Notes: generated by a model not told the origin, from the sequence alone. Positions 48,130-59,634 are shown, numbered from the stretch's first letter. The stretch is 64,000 bases of DNA from Rhinopithecus roxellana (GCF_007565055.1 NC_044551.1:99906266-99970265), one strand, 5' to 3'. Translations and numbers: made by a program.

Positions 48130-49465
48130 CAAGAGTGTGAAACCTTTTGTTCTTGGAAGGTCACTTCTTTGGCAACTGAGAAACCTCTGAGGAATCAAGA
48201 ACCACGTAAGAATAACTTTACCAAAATTTGGCAAGTTGAATGATTTATCTACTAACTCTCATCCCTCATAGGTTGAGGGTTGCTACTGAGGGTGTTAAAT
48301 CTCCAACAATATTGGGTTGCCCTGTACTTGAACTGACCAATCTCCAGTGGCACTAGAGAAAGGCTTCAGGCAGACCAAAGAATCAGAGGTGGAATCTACT
48401 AGCATGTAGGGAACTGTCCATTGTAGCAATGGACAATGAACCCAGAGATGTGAACTCAGAGATGGACTGAAGAGACATGGAGCATGGAATCAACAGTATC
48501 TTGCACTACTGATGTTCCACATTGAATCCTCTCTACTACTGACACTTGATGGTGGTTGCTGACCACAGTTACTAGAAATGACTTCAAACAGGAAGTTCAA
48601 TGAAACAAGCAGTAGTTTCAGCTGCTGCAGATGGTTCCCGGGCCATAATTGCTATACATTGTTTCCTTCCTGTACCACGTAATCTAGATGCCATTATCTT
48701 CTGCTAGCACCCTTTTTGCTGGTCTTTATTGCTTATCTAGCAAGTAAGCAAACTTCCCTCCTGAGCTCTCAAGACCCATGGTTACCCTACCCTTGTTAGG
48801 CTGTGGTTGGTGCAATTCCACATTTATGTTTATAAACAGGTCCTCCACATGAAGTCAAAGAAAACATGTACTGTTTGAAGTTCTCTATTGGAAGAATTTC
48901 CCCTCACTACTGACCTTTAGTGTCACCTCTGGAGCAGTGCTATAGTGTGACCACAGTTCATTCTTGGCTTATAGGAACAAACGGTGTCAACCTACCTATG
49001 AAAAAGACCCATAAGTTTTCTCCCACAAGGCCCTAAATGTGAACTGAGGGAGATGCATCAGTGCAAAAGAAGTAGATGATATAATATTCTGGCTCATTTG
49101 CATAAATTATTTGTCCTCTTATACCTGCTTGGGTATGATCCTAAATGTACCTTTTCTATGGAGTTACTACTGGAACTTATTATTATAATTGCCTGACCTT
49201 ATAATGTGGGATCTGACAATACCCAGCTTACAGTGACACCTTCAGTCTTGTAGCTACTTAATATCCCATGGTTAGATGGTCTCTCTCAGGATCTAGAAGT
49301 ATGACAGGATCTGTTATTCAAATAGTATTTTTCTGCAGCAGAGGGCACGGCCTTGCTCTAGCACCGTAAATGCCTGTGCTTTAACTCTTTTTGGGGTTTC
49401 TCAGTGACAGTACACAGCCCTAATCTACCAAGTTGTTTCTAGCATCACTGGATCTACTGGGGCTG
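48130..49465 (+). other. unassigned stretch, possibly an old retroelement interior
   Basis: GC-richer than its surroundings and ending directly at the next LTR. Several blocks ('ctgctggtctttattgc'-like near 48717, 'gatctgacaatacccagctt' near 49210, 'cagcagagggcacggccttg' near 49337) look familiar from interspersed repeats, perhaps an LTR-element interior, but no gag, protease, RT or integrase motif is readable and there is no purine tract before 49466. Treat as unclassified. Confidence 0.3.
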
Positions 49466-50002
49466 TGATGATTGATATTAAGTATCAACTTGATTGGATT
49501 GAAAGATGCAAAGCATTGGATTTTTATACATCTGGGTGTTTCTGGGTGTTGCCAGAAGAGATTAACATTTGAATCAGTGCACTGGGAGAGGAAGACCCAG
49601 CCTTAGGAAGACCCCTACTCCCATTGTGGGTGGGCACTATTCAATCAGCTGCCAGTGCAGCTAGGAGAGCAGGCAGAAGAAGGTGGAAGAAGCTGACTTA
49701 CTGAGTCTTCTGGCTTTCATCATTCTCTCATGCTGGATGCTTCTTGCCCTTGAACATCAGACTCCAAGTTCTTTGGCCTTTGGACTCTTGGACTTATACC
49801 ACTGGTTTGAGAGGAGCTCTTGGCCTTCACCCACAGACTGAAAGCTACACTGTCGGCTTCCCTACGTTTGAGGGTTTTGGGTTTGAACTGAGACATTGCT
49901 GGCTCCTTGCTCCTCAGCCTACAGACAGCATATCGTGGGACTTTGTGAGTAAATTCTCCATAATAAACTCCTTTTCATATATACATATGCACATATATCC
50001 TA
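49466..50002 (+). mobile_element. LTR, 3'-truncated
   Basis: Starts TGATGATTGATATTAAGTAT and continues 'caacttgattggattgaaag', 'gagattaacatttgaatcag', 'caatcagctgccagtgcagc', 'ctcatgctggatgcttcttg', 'gacattgctggctccttgct', with AATAAA at 49962-49967. TG start, AATAAA and order fit an abundant primate LTR type whose family name I cannot give. The expected end ('...gagaaccctgactaatacA' type) is missing: at about 50002 the sequence switches to L1. The 94-codon plus frame 49744-50028 is a chance frame over this junction. Confidence 0.75.
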
Positions 50003-50148
50003 CAGACAAACAGAGAGCCAAATCATGAATGAACTTCCATTCACAATTGCTTCATAGAGAATAAAATACCTAGGAATCCAACTTACAAGGGATGTGAAGG
50101 ACCTCTTCCAGGAGAACTACAAACCACTGCTCAGTGAAGTAAAAGAGG
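50003..50148 (+). mobile_element. internal L1P ORF2 fragment, truncated at both ends
   Basis: 146 bp that closely follow primate L1 ORF2: 'cagacaaacagagagccaaa', 'tcacaattgcttcatagaga', 'aataaaatacctaggaatcc', 'aacttacaagggatgtgaag', 'gagaactacaaaccactgct'. It has neither an L1 3' end nor a poly(A) tail, which ordinary target-primed insertion would leave. The left junction falls in the broken end of an LTR, and the right junction leads into unrelated DNA. Confidence 0.92.
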
Positions 50149-50259
50149 CCATCTCACTTTCTTTACCAAAGGGAATAGTCTCTGGCTTATTCCAAAATTC
50201 ACAGTAGGCTGTTTTCTGGTCTAACTTAGTAAATCTCATTGTGCTATCCATTAAATAAG

Positions 50260-50560
50260 TATATTTGTTGCAAGGCCTTGGTTTACATGATTGTGAGAGC
50301 TGGCAAGACAAGTCTGAAATCTGTAGGGCAGGCTGTTAAGAAGGGCAGACTGGAGCCCTTGGGCACAGGCTGGAGCTGCTGTCCACAGGTGGAATTTCTT
50401 CTACTTCAGAGAAACCTCAACTCTACTCTTAAGTCCTTAAAACTGAATCAGGCCTACCTAGATGATCTAAGAGAATCTTCCTTACTTAGACCCAACTGAT
50501 TATGTGCTTTGATTAAATATCTTTGCAGAAACACCTAGTTTAGTGGTTTACTGAATAACT
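50260..50560 (-). mobile_element. probable LTR fragment, antisense
   Basis: 'tgtgagagctggcaagacaa', 'aatctgtagggcaggctg', 'cagagaaacctcaactctac', 'tcttaagtccttaaaactga', 'tctttgcagaaacacctag' resemble the antisense of the LTR type found intact at 55069-55578. Ends not defined. Confidence 0.45.
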
Positions 50561-52119
50561 GGGAACTATAGCTAAGTCAACCCCAAACTGATCATTATGG
50601 AGAACGAGTGAAGAAACAAAGAAACCTGGTGGGGCTCCCACAGAGGAGGCAAAACCTGGCACTTACTTTCTTTTCTGTTCTGAAAAGAAAGTGCTAGTTT
50701 AAGCTGTATACTTACACTCAACTTTTATATGCATTTTAAGCCTATCCATTTGTAAGTGTAGTTCTGTTGGTGACATAGAATTGGCCTAGTTAGACTGATC
50801 ATCGCCTCCCTATGGAAGAACTAATTTGGGAAAATTAGAATGATTTTCCCACCTGTCTGCTCCAGGTTTCCATACATGTACTTTCTTTCAGTCAATCAAA
50901 TTTATTGTGAACAAAGGCCAAAACTATTGTAAACTAGAGATATAGCTGATCCCTCTTCTTCCCGAGAATCAATAAGGCTGATTCAGAAGGCCCTTTGCTT
51001 CCATGTATGTGATTTCTTCTCAGGATACACAGCTCTCACATAATTGTGTGGAATCAGTGATGAGTTGGGGAGTTCTGGCTTGCAAGAAATGCTTGTTTCT
51101 GCTGTCCAATAAAATGTGTCATGGCAAGATATTCATTATCTTTTGGTTGAAAATTCTCTTTCTGTTCCATTATATTTCATTCCAGGCTGTGTTGTCTAAC
51201 ATAGCATAATTGAACAGGTCACACAATTAGTGATTTATAATTTTACATTCCTCACTCATTATCAGCAATTCCCCAAACCCCTCAAGCTCAAGCAAAATGA
51301 ATACAGTATATTCTATTAACTTTCCATAAAGATATCAAAGCCAAAAAATAGAATCACTTATCTCATAGAAATTAGATGTTTATTAATGTTTAAGTCTGAA
51401 AATCTTTCCAAGTTTTCTTTTCTGTGCAGTCTTAAACAGAAACATTCACTCAAGTGCCTAATTCATGACTAAATTCCTTCTTCAGTCGTTGAAGCCTGAC
51501 CTGTCCTTCTCCCACTGGATATGGTGTAGCTCCTTCATAATTTCCAAAATTGGACTCATCCATCACTGAGTCATCAATATGTGCAGTGATTTAAAGTTTT
51601 TAAAGTTTAGGAGTATATATAGTATCTCATAGTAGCGTCACATTCATAAACTGTAGAACACAAAAATCTTCAGCACTATAGCAGTATGACAAATAAAAAA
51701 TGATATTCTTAAAATCTGGTGTTTTATAGACCGTCATTGTAATTGTCAATCATAGGCCATACTTTGGTCTTAGGAATATTGTAAAATATACAATATAGGG
51801 GACTCCCTTATCAGCTGTTTGAAAAACTATGATTCTTTTTTTCCCTGGAGAAAAAAAAAAGCTCATCCACAAATACTATTATATCTTCTTTCTTCTTAGA
51901 AAGTGGCATTTAAACCATTTGTCTCTACTTGTAAAGTGGAGCTCCTAGGTCTTTCCTGATGTTCTTTCTGAGTTCTTGGAACCTCAATCAAGTGACAAAA
52001 GGAGAAACTAGGGAAAAATAACTCAGTACCAGGAAGCAGTGGAACAATAAAAGGGAAGTATAAAGCATGCAGGAAGTGACATACATAGCAATTATTAACA
52101 ATAAAAAAGCCATGTATTT
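50561..52119. other. unassigned intergenic sequence
   Basis: No gene or repeat recognised. Frames below 70 codons only. Confidence 0.5.
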
Positions 52120-52450
52120 TGAAATTAAAGACAATTGAATAAATTATCTATAGGTCAAATGAGAAATTATAATGGAAATTAAAAATCTATAAACCCAAAT
52201 AGCAATTAAATACTACCTATAAAACTTACAGGATAACTAGAGTGGTATTGGAGAACAACTTATATACTTAAATGTTTATATTGGAAAAAAAAAGAAAGGC
52301 TAAAAACTACTGAGTTTAGAATTTAAGAGGTCAAAAAAATAAGAATAGAGAAAATAGAAAAGATGAGCTAGTAAAAAAAAAAATCAGATATAAAAAAAGT
52401 TATGTTGGAGAGGATTAAAAAGACTATAAGTGACTTCTTGAAAACCTCAT
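52120..52450 (+). mobile_element. possible old L1M ORF2 fragment
   Basis: A-rich plus strand with L1-like pieces in plausible order ('gaaattataatggaaattaa', 'agcaattaaatactacct', 'gaatagagaaaatagaaaag'). Very diverged; could simply be A-rich DNA. Confidence 0.35.
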
Positions 52451-52577
52451 TAAAGTGACCCCAAGAAGTCACAGATAAACTAGTACTGAAAAGGGTAACT
52501 ACAGAGTCACGTGGATATTAAACAAGTAAAGAATTCTACAAGTAATTCCAAAAATTTTGAATTAAAATAAATCATAG

Positions 52578-53460
52578 CCCAGAGATTTTGATAGGTTGTG
52601 TCACTGTTATTGTTCAGTTCAAAGGCTTTTTAAATTTTCATTTTCATTTCATAGTTGACCCAATGATCATTCAGGAACAGTTTATTTAATTTCCATGTAT
52701 TTGCATTGTTTTGAGGGTTCTTTTTGGAGTTGATTTCCAATTTTATTCCACTGTGGTCTGAGAGAGTACTTGATATAATTTTGATTTTCTTAAATTTACT
52801 AAGACTTTTTTTATGGCCTATCATATGTTCTATCTTGGAGAATGTTCCATGTGCTGATGAATAGAATGTATATTCTGTAGTTGTTGGGCAGAATGTTCTG
52901 TAAATATCTGTTAAGTACATTTGTTCTAGGGTATAGTTTAAATCCACTGTTTCTCAGTTAACTTTGTGTCTTGATGGCCTGTCTAGTGCTGTCAGTGGAG
53001 TATTGAAGTCCCTCACTATTATTGTGCTCTGTCTATCTCCCATTTCTTAGGTCTAGTGTAATTGTTTTATCAATTTGGGAGCTCCAGTATTAGGTGCATA
53101 TATATTTAGGATTGTGACATTTTCCTGTTGGATAAGGCCTTTAATCATTATATAATGTCCCTCTTTGTCTTTTTTAATTGCCATTGCTTTAAAATCTGTT
53201 TTGTCTGATATAAGAATAGCTACTCCTGCTCACTTTTAGTGTCCATTTGAATGGAATATCTTTTTTCACCCCTTTACCTTGAGTTTATGTGAGTCTTTAC
53301 ATTAGGTGAATCTCCTGAAGACAGTAGAAACTTGGCTGGTGAATTCTTATCCATTCTTCCATTGATTATCTTTTAAGTGGAGCATTTAGGCCATTTATAT
53401 TCAATGTTAGTGTTAAGATGTGAAGTACTATTCCATTCATCATGTTATTTGTTGCCTGAA
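52578..53460 (-). mobile_element. L1P, inverted arm (5' inversion)
   Basis: Antisense L1 ORF2 endonuclease region from 'cccagagattttgataggtt' to near the start of ORF2 ('gcatttaggccatttatatt' and beyond). The minus frame 52630-52947 keeps endonuclease residues such as 'LTDIYRTFCPTTTEYTFYSS'. In L1 order this arm ends just where the direct arm at 53461 begins, with only about a dozen bases lost. That is the layout produced by twin priming during L1 insertion. Confidence 0.94.
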
Positions 53461-54490
53461 AGTGGTGGTAAGAGGAAAGTTCATAACATTAAATGCCTAC
53501 ATCAAAAAATCTGAAAGAGCACAAATAGAGAAGCTAAGGTCACACCTCACAGAACTGGAGAATCAAGGACAATCCAAACTTAAACCCAGCAGAAGAAAAG
53601 AAATAACAAAGATCAGAGCGGAACTTAATGAAATCGAAACAAAAACAAAATACGAAAAGTAAATGAAACAACAAGATGGTTCTTTGAAAAGATGAACAAA
53701 ATTGATAGACCATTAGTGAGATTACCCAAGAAAAGAGAGATCCAAATAAGCTCAGTTAGAAATGAAATGGGAGATATTACAACTGGTAACACAGAAACAT
53801 ATAAGATCATTCAAGGCTACTATGAACAACTTTACATGCATAAACTAGGAAACCTAGAGGGGATGGATAAATTCCTGGAGATATAGAATCCTCCTAGATT
53901 ACACCAGGAAGATATAGAAACTGAACAGACCAGTAACAACCAGCGAGATTGAAATCATGATAAAAATTTGCCAACAAAAAAGTCCAGGACCAGATGGATT
54001 CACAGCGGAATTCTATCAGATATTTAAAGAAGAACTAATACCAATCCTATTGACATTATTCCAAAAGATAGAGGGAATCCTCTCGAAATTGTTCTATGAA
54101 GCCAGTATCACTCCCAAACCAGGGAAAGACATAACAAGAAAAGAGAACTACAGACCAATATCCCTGACGAACATAGATGCAAAAATTCTCAACAAAATAC
54201 TAGTGAACCCCATCCAACAATATATCAAAAACGTAATCTACCATGATCAAGTGGGTTTCACACTAGGGCTGTAGAGATAGTTTAATATATGCAAGTCAAT
54301 AAACGTGATACACCACATACACAGATTTAAAAACAAAAATCACATGGTCATCTGAATAGATGCAGAACAAGCATTTGACAAGATCCAGCATCCCTTTGTG
54401 ATTAAAACTCTCAGCAAAATCAGCATAAAAGGGACATACCTTAAAGTAATCAAAGCCATCTATGAGAAACACAGCCAACGTTATACTGCT
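53461..54490 (+). mobile_element. L1P, direct arm, lacking the L1 3' end
   Basis: Sense L1 ORF2 from 'aagaggaaagttcataac' through the RT fingers. The frame 53957-54274 carries the RT-0/RT-1 block 'KSPGPDGFTAEFYQIFKEEL' and 'NYRPISLTNIDAKILNKIL'. It stops at 'gccaacgttatactg' (54490), before the FADD catalytic loop, followed by an A-rich 'gaaataaaaaaaataaag' (54506-54523). The rest of ORF2 and the 3'UTR are missing and do not reappear beyond the neighbouring LTR. Confidence 0.94.
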
Positions 54491-54531
54491 CCCTAAAAAC
54501 CTATTGAAATAAAAAAAATAAAGTACCAGTT

Positions 54532-54892
54532 TGATATTGTTTGGATATTTGTCACCACCCAAATCTCATATTGAATTATAACCCCCAATTCTGGAGGTGG
54601 GGCTGGGGCCTGGTAAGAAGTATTTGGGTCTTGGGGGTGGATTCCTTATGGCTTGGTGCAGTCTTTGTGATAGTGAGGGAGTTCTCATGAGATCTGGTCA
54701 TTTAAAAGTGTGTGGCAGCTCCCCCTCTGCACTCTCTCTCCTGCTCCTGCTTTTGCTGTATGAAGTGCCTACTCCTGCTTCAGTTTCTGCTATGAGTAAA
54801 AGCTTGCTGAGGCCCTCCTAGGTTAGATGCTGGTGCCATGCTTCCTGTACAGCCTGAAGAACTGTATAAACCTCTTTTTTTATTTAAAAAAT
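54532..54892 (+). mobile_element. MST-type MaLR LTR, sense, 3'-truncated
   Basis: Starts TGATATTGTTTGGATATTTG and continues 'aaatctcatattgaattata', 'ctggaggtggggctggggcc', 'tgagggagttctcatgagat', 'atgcttcctgtacagcctga', 'aagaactgtataaacctctt'. This is the MST/THE1 order. It stops before the usual 'ataaattaccc...' end. No internal MaLR sequence follows. The antisense MST LTR at 13.7 kb is a different, more THE1-like copy. Confidence 0.92.
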
Positions 54893-54939
54893 AATAAATC
54901 TTTACAAAAATACTACATGAAGTTTGACTCAAGAAAAAA

Positions 54940-54962
54940 ACTTTGACCCTGAAGGTCAAAGT
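54940..54962. repeat. perfect 9-bp inverted repeat
   Basis: ACTTTGACC-ctgaa-GGTCAAAGT. The arms contain the nuclear-receptor half-site AGGTCA in everted arrangement, which may be chance. It lies in an unassigned stretch between two LTRs. Confidence 0.85.
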
Positions 54963-55068
54963 CTTATAACAAATACAAAAATAAGCTTTACAGTTTTCTT
55001 CTATCAAATGTTCTAAGTTACATGCTTAGAAGTATACTGAGTAGAAAGAGCTGTATACATTTAATGGC

Positions 55069-55578
55069 TGTGAGGGCTAATTTTATGTGTCAATTTGACT
55101 GGGCTAAGAGATGCCCAGATAGCTGGTAAACATTATTTCTGGTTAAGTCTCTGAAGATGTTTCCAGAAGAGATGAGCATTTGAATTAGTAGACTGAGTAA
55201 AGAAGAACACCCTCACTGATAAGGGTGATCACACAATCTGTTGAGGGGCTGCATAGAACAAAAAGGTAGAGAAGAAGGAATTTGCTCTGTGTGATTGAAC
55301 TGAGTTATCCATCTTCTTCGGCCCTTGGACATTAGCACTCCTGGTTTCTTGGACCTTCAGACTCTGACTGGGACGTACACTATTGGCTTCTCTTGTTCTC
55401 AGACCTTCTGGTTTGGACTGTAATTACACTAACAGCTTTCCTGAGTCTCCAGTTTGCAGAGAGCAGATCCTGAGACCTTCCAGCCTCCATAATCATGTGA
55501 ACCAGTGCCTCATCACAAATCTCTTTCTGTCTCTATATACTATTGGTTCTATTTCTCTAGAGAACCCTGATTAATATA
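55069..55578 (+). mobile_element. solo LTR with perfect 5-bp target duplication
   Basis: 510 bp. It starts TGTGAGGGCTAATTTTATGT, continues 'gtcaatttgactgggctaag', 'atgcccagatagctggtaaa', 'gatgagcatttgaattagta', 'cagcctccataatcatgtga', and ends 'ctctagagaaccctgattaa'-'tata'. Flanking ATGGC at 55064-55068 and 55579-55583 is a clean 5-bp target duplication. No internal region, so it is a solo LTR left by recombination. The family is one that I recognise but cannot name with certainty. Confidence 0.85.
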
Positions 55579-55854
55579 ATGGCATTTTTATAAAGCAGAA
55601 AACAAACAGCGCCAAATAATATGTTGCTTAGGAATACAAATGTTTGTGATGAAACTATGAAAATATGTAAGGGAATGATGAGCCTAAAATTCCGGAAAAT
55701 TTTTTTGATGGGTAAAGGATGAAGGAGATGGTATAAGGAGATGGTACTGGAAATGTTCTCCTTATTAAGCATTCTGGAAATTATAATTGCCAACATCACC
55801 TAATGGTCTCTATCTAATGGCCCTGATTCTCAGTGCCTTTTTGCATTACCTGTC

Positions 55855-56457
55855 AATGACAGTTCACATGGTTCTTCACTCCTTCCTGCTTGTTACACTT
55901 CCGGTCATGTGGCTTCCACAACAACACATTTTCTTGGGTTTCCCCCCATCTCATTGGCTTCTACTTCTCAATCTTCTTTGCCAGATCCTCATCTCCCTTA
56001 TCTTTTAACATTTCCTTGTCCTAGGACTTAATTCTTATTCTGCTTTCCTTTTTGGTATTCCTTATCTTTGCTAGAAATAATCCCATGTCTGGTTTTTTGC
56101 ACAGATAACTACAGCAAAATCTTTCATCTCTATCAAGTCTTTGCTCAGATGATGCCTTCTCAATAATGGTCATCCCTGAGCCCTGAGATTAAAATTGCAA
56201 ACTCTTCTTCTTGCTTCCACCTCCAGTCTTTTCCACCGTTCTGTATTCACTTTTCTCTTTTTCCTCATAGTATGTATTTAATACATTTATATACACCGAG
56301 CATAATTTAATTATTCATTGTGCTTATTGTTTGTCACTTGATGCTAAAATATAAGCTTAAAAAGGCAGATTTTTTTGTCACGTTTGGCTGTTCATGAATC
56401 AAAATTTTTAGGAGATGGCTGGCACAGAGTAAATGCTCAATAAACAACTGAATGAAT
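55855..56457 (+). mobile_element. L2/CR1-clade LINE remnant with L2 3' end
   Basis: The left part ('cttctcaatcttctttgcca', 'cagatcctcatctcccttat', 'ccttgtcctaggacttaatt') follows the DNA of a CR1/L2-clade reverse transcriptase segment. The right part follows the L2 3' end: 'atcaagtctttgctcagatg', 'ccttctcaataatggtcatc', 'ctggcacagagtaaatgctc', 'aataaacaactgaatgaatc'. The two parts lie closer together than in a complete L2, so an internal deletion or two fragments are possible. No readable ORF. Confidence 0.65.
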
Positions 56458-57164
56458 CCTTTTTTGGTCATGAATCTAACCATAACTTACTGAATGTCCA
56501 TTGGAAATAATTTTTGATTGATTGTTGTTGTTTCTATTTAAACCTGTGATGCTTTTTGAAAGATTCCATATAGATTTAAATACAACTTACAAATTACAGT
56601 CCCTTTTGCATCTTGGGAAGACCATGGAACACAACTTGAAAATGTCATTTTTAATAAGAATTTTACATAGAAACTTTCATATGTAAAATATAGCAAATTG
56701 AACTAAAATGAATACTGTGAAAAAGCAGAAATTCAAATATGACATATTATGCAACTCAGTTTTTTTCTTAATGGAAAAGATAATTAAATACAAGGTACAG
56801 ACTCACAAACCTAATCAATGAAAAACGCAGGATGTTATACAATCTCACAGGCCCAAATAAAATATTTACAAATAGGAGAATTTGTTGGAACCTTATTGGC
56901 AAAAAAGTTTAAAAATAAGGAGATAAAAAGTACTGGTTGCAAAATGTGAATTACAAAGTAACAGAACAAGTAAGAGGAGTATGACATGGACAGAGATTCT
57001 TCGTCTTTTGTGAGTCTTTTCTCCTCTGAAAATTCCAAACGTCTTTGCTAATAGATTAGTGGAAGCCACGTGTCTGCAGTGTCTCAGTGCACAGTTATCC
57101 AAGAGTTCTATCCAGCCTCCTAACTCACAGACTCTTGCAGTTCTCATTCATAATCTATTTCCTT
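56458..57164. other. unassigned intergenic sequence
   Basis: AT-rich; nothing recognised. Confidence 0.5.
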
Positions 57165-57735
57165 TTATTCAAAACATTTATTTAATTTTAAATATATAAG
57201 CACTACATGAATGTGTTTCATTATAAAACATTCATATAAACAGTTAAAATTACCCCGATCAGCACTTTCATTTCCAGAATTCTCTACAATGGTAGTTGTT
57301 ATTTTGTCATTTTTCTCTGCATTTACACAGCAACATACATGTTGCCAAAAATACACAATCAAGGTGTGTATCTTGGACTGTATATTTCTCTGATGTGCTT
57401 TATTCACCCAACAATTTATTTTAAAGATCTTTCCGTTTTGATTTACTAAATTAGTTTTAAATGCTACATGATCTTTCATAGTACATAGTTGACTTCAGTT
57501 GATTTTATCTATTTTACTACTTCTGGAAATTTAGATATTTCTAATGATCTTTTATTGCAAAAAGTGCTGCTATGAACATTCTTACAACAAGCCCCTTGTA
57601 TGCATGTAATTTTTTTCTAGGGTAGATATCAAGTAAAATTGCAGGGACATAGAGTTTGTACATTTAAAATTTTAAGTGGGCACTGGCAAATAGTCCTTCA
57701 AAATGTTTTTTGTCCCTTAATAGCACCAATATAGA
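57165..57735 (-). mobile_element. old L1M (L1ME-like) 3' part, antisense
   Basis: 'tattgcaaaaagtgctgcta', 'tgaacattcttacaacaagc', 'ctagggtagatatcaagtaa', 'aattgcagggacatagagtt', 'gcactggcaaatagtccttc' follow the antisense 3' region of old L1M elements ('gctgcaatgaacattcttgtac ... ggaattgctgggtca'). Diverged. The 104-codon minus frame 57165-57479 has no recognisable domain. Confidence 0.6.
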
Positions 57736-58509
57736 TCATTTTTTCTTCTGAATGTAATCTTTTGTGAACTGCAATAGTAGAGATGAGGTAACTACTTTCT
57801 AAATGCTTAGAAAGAATACACATTAAAATGCAGAATGAAAAGTCATTAGAACCTATTATGTAGCCTCAAGGAAAATTGAATAAGAAACATAGTGGTCTAC
57901 AAATAGACAAAACCATGTATATTTATATATGATGACCACTATAATAAGGAAATAGTGAGGTTCTATAGGCAACAGTGACATGAAAGAAATTTGTTTAGCT
58001 GCTATTTCTTAATACAAAATGAGATGTTAAAAAATGAAGAATTTCTTTTCAGGGGCTAAAAAATAAAGAATGAAGAAAAGCTATTATTATTTTTTCGTCA
58101 GTAGTAGGTTTTCATTATTTTTTGCCTTATTTCTACTTGTACTTATTCATTTAATACAAATAAATGTGTAAACACATATTCTTGTTTTCACTGTCTTTAC
58201 TAGATAAAATAGAACATTCTGTATACATTCTTGTGCACCTTGCATAAAATACCAGTCTATTGAGATCTTCCTCATTCCCTTTTGCTAATAGGTTGTAGTA
58301 AATTTAAAAGTGTGTGGCACCTAGGTTGTGTTCCATTATGGGCAGGTGAACCATCCTGGGTAAGGTATGGTATGCCAAGACGCAACTTGTGCCTCTTGTG
58401 AGAAGCAAACTGAATAAAAAATTCTCCACATCATTTGGGCTGTATTGTTTTCGGAAGTTCTCAGAATATGTATTATTTAATAATAATGTATTTATCTTTT
58501 GCATATTTA
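57736..58509. other. unassigned intergenic sequence
   Basis: Nothing recognised. Confidence 0.5.
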
Positions 58510-58615
58510 CTCCACTAATCTATGAACTTATTGTTGGTAAGGAATATAAATTATTCATGTTTATACGAGTAAATTCCTGCACCATGATAGATGCTCAATA
58601 AAGGGTTTGTGGAAT
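58510..58615 (+). mobile_element. L2 LINE 3' end fragment
   Basis: 'cctgcaccatgatagatgct' then 'caataaagggtttgtggaat' matches the L2 3' terminus ('gcctggcacatagtaggtgctcaataaat'). Short. Confidence 0.55.
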
Positions 58616-59634
58616 TCATGCATAACTGCTGAATCAAATTGGAGACCTCCAAATGTGACTATTCTTAAGATTTCTGCACTATGTAAATCCCACATCCAGA
58701 CTTGTACCATACAAGCCCAATAAGTTCATGTGGGATTTCCATTTTCGTAGCTACTGGAATGAAAAAAAATTGGACCCTGTAGGATAATAAATTTATTGTG
58801 CAGTTAATATAATTAACAGATTTTGTACTGAAATGATAAAGATTATAGAACCAAACACCTAATGAGAATATGGGCATTGAAACTAAAGGAAGAAATTAGG
58901 CAAAAGTCAGGAAGAAATAAGTCATGAAACTCTCAGTCTGAAACATTAGAATTTAATATTTATAAACCATTTACCTGGGAAACAGTAACTAATGAGTGGT
59001 ATATATGGTATAAAGTGATTATCATGCCACTAACTGTGTCACTAGCAAGCACAGTAACTCATAAGTAATATGTGTGTTAGAGTGTGATTAACATGCGGCT
59101 AGCTACACCATTAACAAGCTGCTTAGTATTCTGCCAATTATTTAACCTCTTTGGACCTTGGGTTTCACCTCTGAGCATTAAACATGTTGACTCTAAAACA
59201 GCTTAGGTCATCCTGTTATTACATGCCATGATCACACATTTATCTTCATCATGCATTATTTTTCCAAATATTAAAAAACGTCCTTCCACTCAATTCCAAG
59301 GACTCAGCAATCCAGAAAAACTTAGGTTTTATATGATTACATATGACATCTACAAATTTATTGTATCCCCAATAATTCAGGCCTAAGATTTATGGAGATG
59401 GGATGTCTTTAGGCAAAACAACATATGATCATAACTTGGACAATTTCATGACAAGGAAATTGAAAAACAATGTGAATGCCGTACTTGTGACAGGAATCCA
59501 TTGTTTCCTGCATGTGCATTCCAGCACATGAAGACATGGGGCAGAGAGACACTCTGGAGTTCAAATAATTTTAATTGCAGGGTTCATGAAAATTATCCGA
59601 GGCTATCTGTAAATCAAAAGTGCTTACCCTAGGG
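58616..59634. other. unassigned intergenic sequence
   Basis: Contains two similar short passages at about 58990-59035 and 59050-59095 ('agtaactaatgagtggtata' and 'agtaactcataagtaatatg', each followed by 'gtgattatcatgccactaac' or 'gtgattaacatgcggctagc'), a weak local repeat of about 60 bp. No gene recognised. Confidence 0.5.
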
